Shown: piece after piece, positions 59,081 to 64,000 of the stretch | Layout of the letters: each line of letters starts with the position of its first letter | How positions within the stretch are numbered: position 1 is the first letter of the stretch | Assembly: GCA_963727045.1 (NCBI GenBank) | Contig: CAVSES010000002.1 | Span: forward strand, 992,001 to 1,056,000 | Source of the DNA: Bog-1198 sp963727045 | GTDB lineage: Bacteria > Pseudomonadota > Gammaproteobacteria > Steroidobacterales > Steroidobacteraceae | Direction: 5' to 3' | Length of the DNA: 64,000 nt | The notes under the pieces: model-generated | Databases searched by the model: none | The model's input: only the letters and a program-made list of their open reading frames with translations | What the model was told of the DNA's origin: nothing | Made by a program: the position numbers and the translations under genes

Positions 59081-61120
59081 CTGAGCATCCGGCTTCAACT
59101 GCTGCTGGTTGCGCTCACGACGCTGGTGCTGCCGTGGGCCGGCTGTCAATACGCGCGCGAACTCGAGACTGCGCTGCGCAACTCGCAGGAAAGATCGCTG
59201 CTGGCGAGCGCGGGCACCATCGCCAATGCGCTGTCGGCGCAGCCGCAGCACGTGTTCCGCGACCCCGACGACCCGGAGGTCTTCGACGCAAGCCGCGGTG
59301 ATCTCTATGTTCATCCGCTGCGCAGTCAGCCGCTGCTCGATGGCTACCGCGATGACTGGGGCGTCGCCTCGGCTCCGTCGGCCATACCGACGTCGACGGA
59401 CTACGCCGCACGGGCGCAGGCGGGCTCCACCGGTCGATACCTCTACTTGTACGTCGAAGTCGACGACACTCACTTCGACGCCGAGCCCGGCAATGTGCAT
59501 CCGGAGCGCGACCGGTTCGACCGGATCGATCTGACCCTGCAGCGGCCCGACGGCACGCGCGAATTTTTCTTCTTCGGCACCGGCGCGCCGGGATTGATCG
59601 CGGCCCAGAGCATCGTCAACGGCGGCGACGGCAAGGACCATGCGGTCGAAGAGCCGCGCATGCAGGCCTTTTGGCTCCAGACATCCGCGGGCTACCGCCT
59701 CGAAGCGCGCATTCCATCGAGCTTCGTGGGTTCACGCCTTTGGATCGAAGCGCAGGACGGCAGCGGCAACGGCAAGGCCGGGGTCGATTCCGTTCGCGTC
59801 CCGGAGGGCGGCCGCCTGTTCTTTGCGACGGAAGGCCTCGATGAGCTCCTCGGCACATTCATCCGCGACGGCACGCGCGTGACCGCCATCGACGCCAATG
59901 CCTTGAAACTGGGTGTCGCAGGCAATCTGGGCGTCTCCGCGTCCGGCGCCGATGAGGCGCCGCAATCCTGGTATCGGCGTTTCATGAGCGTCGATACGAC
60001 GAGTTTTCCCTTGCAGTCATCGGCGCCCGACCGGCTCGGCGGCAATAGCGTGACCGAGGCGCTCGCCGGGCGCCCGCACGCCGAATGGGTGCGAAGCGCG
60101 GCCGGCCAGGATCCGCTGCTAACCGCCGCTGCGCCCATCGTGATCGACGGTCGAACCCGCGGCGCCGTATATCTCGAGGAGGCCGCGGATCAATTGCTGA
60201 TGCTTCGCGATCGCGCCGTGACCCGTCTTTTCAGGCTCACTCTGCTGGCCACCGCCGCGGCGGCGGCCGTCATGCTCGCCTTTGCCAGCTGGCTGAGCGT
60301 GCGCATCGCGCGTCTGCGCGACGCCGCCGATTCCGCGGTGAGCAGCGACGGGAAGATCCGTCTCGACATGCCGGAATCCACGAGCGCGGATGAGATTGGA
60401 GCCCTGTCGCGCGGCTTCGAACGCCTTCTCGGCCGGCTCAACGAACACGCACAATACCTGCGCACGTTGGGCGGCAAGCTCTCGCACGAGCTGCGAACCC
60501 CGCTCACCATCGTGCGTTCCTCTTTGGACAATCTCGAGTCCGAAGGCTTGCGCGACGATCAACGGCGCTATGTGACGAGGGCGCGGGAAGGCACCCAGCG
60601 GCTGCAATCCATATTGAGCGCGCTGGGCGCCGCTGCGCGGGTCGAAGAGAGCATCAAGCAGACGGAACGGGTGAATTTCGATTTGCGCGAACTGCTGACC
60701 TCCGCCGTGGCGGCCTACCGGGACGGCTTTCCCCAGTCGCGCATCGACCTGGAGATTCCCGGCGACCCCTGCTTCATTCGCGGTGCTCCCGATCTCTTGG
60801 TGCAGCTGCTCGACAAGCTCATCGAGAACGCCGTGGATTTCTGTCCTTCATCCGGCATCATCACGGTGCGGCTGGCACGGACGCCGGGCAGCTACCTGCT
60901 GCAGGTGCAGAACGATGGTCCGCCAATTCCGCAGGCTCTCCATGGACGATTGTTCGAGTCGCTGTTCGAACAGCGCCAGGGGCGCGATGACAAGCCCCAT
61001 TTCGGCTTGGGGCTGTACATCGTCAGGCTCATCGCCGAATTTCACGGCGGCACCGCCATTGCCGACAACCGTCCGGACGGCGGGGGCGCACTCTTTACCG
61101 TCACGCTGCCGCTGATCTAA
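59081..61120 (+). CDS. pdsS: Proteobacterial dedicated sortase system histidine kinase
   Basis: A 679-residue membrane sensor kinase. N-terminal helix (RLQLLLVALTTLVLPWAGCQYAREL), a long periplasmic domain (about 25-385) whose CBM9-like sugar-binding fold is suggested by YLYLYVEVDDTHFD, RFDRIDLTLQ and REFFFFGTGAPG, a second membrane helix (about 390-410), a HAMP-like region, the H box G-K-L-S-H-E-L-R-T-P-L-T-I-V (about 465-478), N box LIENAVDF and G box HFGLGLYIVRLIAEFHGG. The family start SIRLQLLL is preceded by CTG (59081), 5 bases after the pdsR stop; no ATG, GTG or TTG is available nearby in frame, so CTG initiation is likely. Confidence 0.88.
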   Translation: MSIRLQLLLVALTTLVLPWAGCQYARELETALRNSQERSLLASAGTIANALSAQPQHVFRDPDDPEVFDASRGDLYVHPLRSQPLLDGYRDDWGVASAPSAIPTSTDYAARAQAGSTGRYLYLYVEVDDTHFDAEPGNVHPERDRFDRIDLTLQRPDGTREFFFFGTGAPGLIAAQSIVNGGDGKDHAVEEPRMQAFWLQTSAGYRLEARIPSSFVGSRLWIEAQDGSGNGKAGVDSVRVPEGGRLFFATEGLDELLGTFIRDGTRVTAIDANALKLGVAGNLGVSASGADEAPQSWYRRFMSVDTTSFPLQSSAPDRLGGNSVTEALAGRPHAEWVRSAAGQDPLLTAAAPIVIDGRTRGAVYLEEAADQLLMLRDRAVTRLFRLTLLATAAAAAVMLAFASWLSVRIARLRDAADSAVSSDGKIRLDMPESTSADEIGALSRGFERLLGRLNEHAQYLRTLGGKLSHELRTPLTIVRSSLDNLESEGLRDDQRRYVTRAREGTQRLQSILSALGAAARVEESIKQTERVNFDLRELLTSAVAAYRDGFPQSRIDLEIPGDPCFIRGAPDLLVQLLDKLIENAVDFCPSSGIITVRLARTPGSYLLQVQNDGPPIPQALHGRLFESLFEQRQGRDDKPHFGLGLYIVRLIAEFHGGTAIADNRPDGGGALFTVTLPLI

Positions 61121-61599
61121 TGCAGTCCCTCGTGGGCGAGCAGCCAGCGTTTGCGCTCCAGGCCGCCGCCGTAGCCGGTCAGTGATCCGTCGGCGCCGAT
61201 CACCCGGTGACACGGCACCAGAATGGAGATGGGATTGCGTCCATTGGCGAGGCCCACGGCGCGTGAAGCGCTCGGATTTCCGATTCGCCGCGCCAGCTGG
61301 CCATAGCTCCAGGTCTCTCCGTAAGGGATTTCCGTCAGTTCCTGCCACACGCGCCGCTGAAACAGCGTCCCCTCGAAGTGCAGCGGCAGGTCGAACTCGC
61401 GGCGGCCGCCCTCGAAGTATTCGCGCAACTGAACGACCGTCGCCGCAAGCGGTGCAGCCGACAAGTCCTCGACCCAACCTTCGACCGGCTGCGGCACTTT
61501 TTTGCGGCCCGGCTCCATGAAGAGGCCGGTGAGCGCGGTTCCATTCGAGGTGAGCATGAGACGGCCGATCGGGCTGTCCAAATAACCGAAGCTGTTCAT
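61117..61599 (-). CDS. Methylated-DNA--[protein]-cysteine S-methyltransferase
   Basis: A 160-residue suicide repair protein that takes the alkyl group from O6-alkylguanine. The acceptor Cys is in I-L-V-P-C-H-R-V-I-G (about 128-137) with N-G-R-N-P-I-S before it; the HTH-like segment is YGETWSYGQLARRIGNPSASRAVG, and GGLERKRWLLAHEG ends the domain. The start ATG 61599 overlaps the stop of the Ada-AlkA gene (ATGA); an extension to 61782 lies inside that gene. Its own stop overlaps the pdsS stop by 3-4 bases. Confidence 0.93.
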   Translation of the reverse strand: MNSFGYLDSPIGRLMLTSNGTALTGLFMEPGRKKVPQPVEGWVEDLSAAPLAATVVQLREYFEGGRREFDLPLHFEGTLFQRRVWQELTEIPYGETWSYGQLARRIGNPSASRAVGLANGRNPISILVPCHRVIGADGSLTGYGGGLERKRWLLAHEGLH

Positions 61600-63032
61600 G
61601 GATTGACTCCCAATGACTGCCATAGATAATGTGTGGCGTACGCACGCCAAGGGCGCCAGCCTTGAGCGAGCTCCTGCAGCTGCCTTCGCGTTGCATTCGC
61701 CGCGCGCATCAACATGAGATCGCCGCTGGGGAATGCATCCGGCCAATGCAACGCCCGCATCGCGATGTATTGTGCCGTCCACGGGCCGATGCCCGGAAGC
61801 CCCATCAATGCGTCGATCTGCGCCTCGACATTCGGCGCATAGGTCAGGACTACTCTCTTGTCGAGCACCGCGGGCGCGAGTACGGCGAGGCAGCGCGCCC
61901 TGGCACCGACGATCCCGAGCGCGGAAATCTCATCGGCCGGCACCGACGCCATCCGCCGTGCGCTCGGACTCAAGCGGGTGAGTTCGGGATAAGGCGTGGC
62001 AATCGGCGCTCCAAACGCCTTTGCCCAACGGCCGGCCAGCGTGGTCGCACCCTTGACCGATACCTGCTGTCCCAGAATCGCCCTCACGGCCAATTCGAAT
62101 CCGTCGAAGGCACCGGCGACCCGCAAACCGGGAATCCGCCGCACGGTGGTCTCGAGCAGCGGATCCTGCATGAGAAGAGAGCTCACCGCGTCGGGCACCG
62201 CGGCCAAATCGAAAAGACGCTTCACGCGGACAATCACCGCCCCGATGACGGGCGAGAGCGACGGCGAGATCTCCACGTCCAACGCATTGACTTTCTTCCC
62301 CAACGAAACCGCGATCCAACCCTGGTGCCTGTCGATCGAAACCGTGCGCCGATAATGTGTCGCGTCGACCATCTCGACGCCGGGAATGGCGCGCAGACGC
62401 AGATATCCGAGCAGACTCTGCCACGCGAACGGCGGACGGTACTCCAGCTGACAATGCAGCCCTTCCGGGGCGTTCGCCACACCGCGCAATGCGCGGGGAC
62501 TCAGTCCGTAGCGGGATTTGAACAATGCATTGAAGCGCCGCACACTGCCGAAGCCGCTGGCAAACGCGATCTCGGTTTGGCTCAAGCGGGTCTCGCCGAG
62601 CAGCCGCTTCGCCAGCAACAGCCGCTGAGTCTGCGCAAGCTCGATGGGCGAAACCCCGAGCTCGGATTCGGTGACTCGCCGCAGGTGCCGGTCGCTGACG
62701 CCGAGCGACGCGGCGAGATCGCCCACTTTGGCGCTGGAGAGCGCGTGCTCTTCGATGCCGGCGATCGCTGCGCCGACCAGCCGGCTCACCGCATCGACCG
62801 GCGCAAGCCCCGGTGCGCGTTCCGGCCGGCAGCGCAGGCACGGCCTGAATCCCGCTCCCTCCGCGGCCGCCGCGCTCGAATAAAAGCGCATGTTCTCGCG
62901 TTTTGCCGGGCGCGCGGGACAGATCGGGCGGCAATAGATGTCCGTCGAGGTGATGGCCACGAAAAAACGCCCGTCGAATCGGCGGTCCCGGGCACGCACC
63001 GCACGAAAGCAGGCATCGGAGTTGAGTTCCAT
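61596..63032 (-). CDS. Ada-type regulatory / DNA-3-methyladenine glycosylase II fusion
   Basis: A 478-residue protein. N-terminal Ada zinc domain with Cys in I-Y-C-R-P-I-C-P-A-R-P and F-R-P-C-L-R-C-R-P-E (about 33-72), where one Cys accepts methyl from phosphotriesters; AraC-type HTH (about 85-185, SDRHLRRVTESELGVSPIEL, IAFASGFGSVRRFNALFKSRYG); then AlkA N-domain and HhH-GPD glycosylase (about 200-478) with GLPGIGPWTAQYIAMRAL and catalytic Asp in FPSGDLMLMRA. It senses methylation damage, activates transcription and excises 3-methyladenine. Domain order is that of the Ada-AlkA fusions. TATTCT is 6 bases before the ATG. Confidence 0.93.
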   Translation of the reverse strand: MELNSDACFRAVRARDRRFDGRFFVAITSTDIYCRPICPARPAKRENMRFYSSAAAAEGAGFRPCLRCRPERAPGLAPVDAVSRLVGAAIAGIEEHALSSAKVGDLAASLGVSDRHLRRVTESELGVSPIELAQTQRLLLAKRLLGETRLSQTEIAFASGFGSVRRFNALFKSRYGLSPRALRGVANAPEGLHCQLEYRPPFAWQSLLGYLRLRAIPGVEMVDATHYRRTVSIDRHQGWIAVSLGKKVNALDVEISPSLSPVIGAVIVRVKRLFDLAAVPDAVSSLLMQDPLLETTVRRIPGLRVAGAFDGFELAVRAILGQQVSVKGATTLAGRWAKAFGAPIATPYPELTRLSPSARRMASVPADEISALGIVGARARCLAVLAPAVLDKRVVLTYAPNVEAQIDALMGLPGIGPWTAQYIAMRALHWPDAFPSGDLMLMRAANATRRQLQELAQGWRPWRAYATHYLWQSLGVNP

Positions 63033-63038
63033 GGCGCA

Positions 63039-63044
63039 AGAATA
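63039..63044 (-). promoter_or_regulatory. Putative -10 element of the Ada-AlkA gene
   Basis: TATTCT on the minus strand, 6 bases before the ATG at 63032; no ribosome site. Part of the leaderless series. Confidence 0.35.
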
Positions 63045-63172
63045 GCCAATGCGGCCGGCGAATACTCGCCGTTTTCGGACTTCAATATCGGATCGAGAGC
63101 CGTACTTCGGAATTCAAAATTCGCTGCCGGCCGCGCGAATTCGCCCATGGGTCGCGGTGCCGCGCGGTCCTA

Positions 63173-63262
63173 GCGGATACTGTCGATCAGGGCCTTCGGA
63201 TCGTAAATCACACCGGCCGTGATCACGCGTTCGGCGCGGCATCGCGCATGAGCGCCATTTCA
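63173..63262 (-). pseudogene. Remnant of an amidohydrolase C-terminus
   Basis: One minus-strand frame reads R-V-I-T-A-G-V-I-Y-D-P-K-A-L-I-D-S-I-R and a TAG, which is the normal tail of periplasmic amidohydrolases (V-I-K-N-G-V-x-Y-D-P). Just upstream, another frame reads R-E-M-A-L-M-R-D-A, like a segment that lies about 90 residues earlier in such enzymes. The interval between them is missing, so this looks like a decayed, internally deleted gene. Short; could be chance. Confidence 0.4.
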
Positions 63263-63412
63263 CGGAACACTGACGACCCGTGCATGTGCCAATGCTGCCT
63301 GCACCGTGTCGAGCTCGGTCGCGACACACGCCATCAGCAGGCGCAGCCTCAGGCAAGTCACAACAAGTTTCCTTCGCATCGAGCGCAATCGGCGAACATT
63401 GGCGCTCGGGCT

Positions 63413-64000
63413 CTAGTTCTGCGCCCTTGCCTGCAGCCCGAGATACCGCAGGATCCCCTGCGCGGCCTCGCGTCCCTCGAACACCGCCGTCACCACGAGA
63501 TCCGAGCCGCGCACCATGTCGCCGCCGGCGAACACCTTGGGGTTCGTGGTCTGGAATCGCCGGTGCGGCGCGGTCGACACGCGCACGCGGCCATTCGCGT
63601 GAAGCGCGATTTGCTGCTTCACGAACCAATCGGGAGGACTCGGCAGAAATCCGAACGCGATGATGACCGCGTCGGCGTCGATCGTCTCTTCCGTGCCCGG
63701 TACGACTTCCGGGATGCGGCGGCCGCGCGGATCCGGCGCCCCTAAGCGCGTCTCGACCAGCTTTACGCCCTGCACGCGATCCGAACCCACGATCTCAATG
63801 GGCTGCTTGTTGAACAGGAAGGTGACGCCCTCTTCCTTGCTGTTCTTGTAATCGCGCCGCGAGCCCGGCATGTTGGCTTCATCGCGCCGGTACGTGCAGG
63901 TCACGCTGCTGGCGCCCTGGCGGACCGCCGTTCGATTGCAGTCCATGCCGGTATCGCCGCCCCCGAGCACCACCACGCGTTTTCCCCGCATGTCGAGGAA
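63413..64000 (-). CDS. gltD: Glutamate synthase small subunit, C-terminal part (gene runs off the window)
   Basis: About 195 residues of the C-terminal half of the NADPH-dependent beta subunit. The nucleotide-binding V-V-V-L-G-G-G-D-T-G-M-D-C-N-R-T-A, T-Y-R-R-D-E-A-N-M-P-G-S, A-D-A-V-I-I-A-F-G-F and F-A-G-G-D-M-V-R-G-S-D-L-V-V-T-A-V-x-E-G-R-E-A-A are diagnostic. The frame is open to base 64000, so the start and the FAD/iron-sulfur part lie outside. It supplies electrons to GltB, which makes glutamate from glutamine and 2-oxoglutarate. Confidence 0.93.
   Translation of the reverse strand, partial: FLDMRGKRVVVLGGGDTGMDCNRTAVRQGASSVTCTYRRDEANMPGSRRDYKNSKEEGVTFLFNKQPIEIVGSDRVQGVKLVETRLGAPDPRGRRIPEVVPGTEETIDADAVIIAFGFLPSPPDWFVKQQIALHANGRVRVSTAPHRRFQTTNPKVFAGGDMVRGSDLVVTAVFEGREAAQGILRYLGLQARAQN

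Larger units (their letters stand above)
63033..63412. other. Gene-free stretch with a possible amidohydrolase remnant
   Basis: No complete gene. On the minus strand 63173-63260 there are pieces of a typical amidohydrolase C-terminus (see separate entry). The remaining frames show no domain or start signal; the sequence at 63113-63172 is unremarkable. Confidence 0.5.

Noticed and set aside
63114..63629. 171-residue open frame over the gltD end and the gap
   Set aside because: Mostly antisense-phase shadow of gltD; no family content or start signal.

Overview
The window looks like a chromosomal segment of a GC-rich gammaproteobacterium, probably near the Xanthomonadales / Steroidobacteraceae. 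I infer this from the housekeeping order (coaBC-dut-radC, rpmB-rpmG-mutM, rsmD divergent from ftsY-ftsE-ftsX-rpoH), a UrcA-family protein, a XanB2-like chorismatase, a DUF6763-type protein, PdsR/PdsS regulators of the proteobacterial dedicated sortase system, and large TonB-dependent receptors. No database was searched; family names come from motifs and remembered family architecture.

Layout. 1-8.7 kb is accessory: a frameshifted serine hydrolase, several orphan small proteins, a short tyrosine recombinase, a secreted M28 peptidase, and on the right a tRNA-Gly(CCC) whose 3' end faces the accessory block. 8.8-29.7 kb is a nutrient uptake / aromatic metabolism region: two TonB-dependent receptors, an amidase, an acetamidase/formamidase-like protein, LigAB extradiol dioxygenase, two amidohydrolases, a cyclase-AhpD-cupin-aminotransferase operon, a chorismatase, an aldo/keto reductase and two related beta-propeller lipoproteins. 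29.6-39.2 kb holds a polytopic M28 peptidase, a UrcA protein, a LytS/LytR-type two-component pair, a phospholipase D lipoprotein, TrmB, MarC and an AmpG-like transporter. 39.3-52 kb is core: pyrE, coaBC, dut, radC, a TetR regulator with a putative target gene, rpmBG, mutM, ggt-coaD, rsmD, ftsYEX, rpoH. 52-64 kb carries envelope and regulatory genes (TPM-TPR protein, Mpo1-like protein, deacetylase, LpxH-like phosphoesterase, a PhoB-like regulator, PdsR/PdsS), an Ada-AlkA fusion with an O6-alkylguanine methyltransferase, and the C-terminal part of gltD.

Main points. (1) A near-perfect CIRCE element (9-N9-9 inverted repeat, 17 of 18 arm bases) overlaps the putative start of rpoH transcription, suggesting HrcA control of sigma-32. 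(2) mutM has no ATG/GTG/TTG that would preserve its catalytic Pro2-Glu3; the codon at that place is ACG. (3) Many genes without a Shine-Dalgarno have a TANNNT -10-like hexamer 6-8 bases before the start codon, suggesting widespread leaderless transcripts, including two palindromic divergent -10 elements (pyrE / transporter leader, ftsY / rsmD). (4) A 24-bp operator-like motif occurs before both the TetR gene and the next gene. (5) pdsR-pdsS sit here with no sortase or sortase target beside them.
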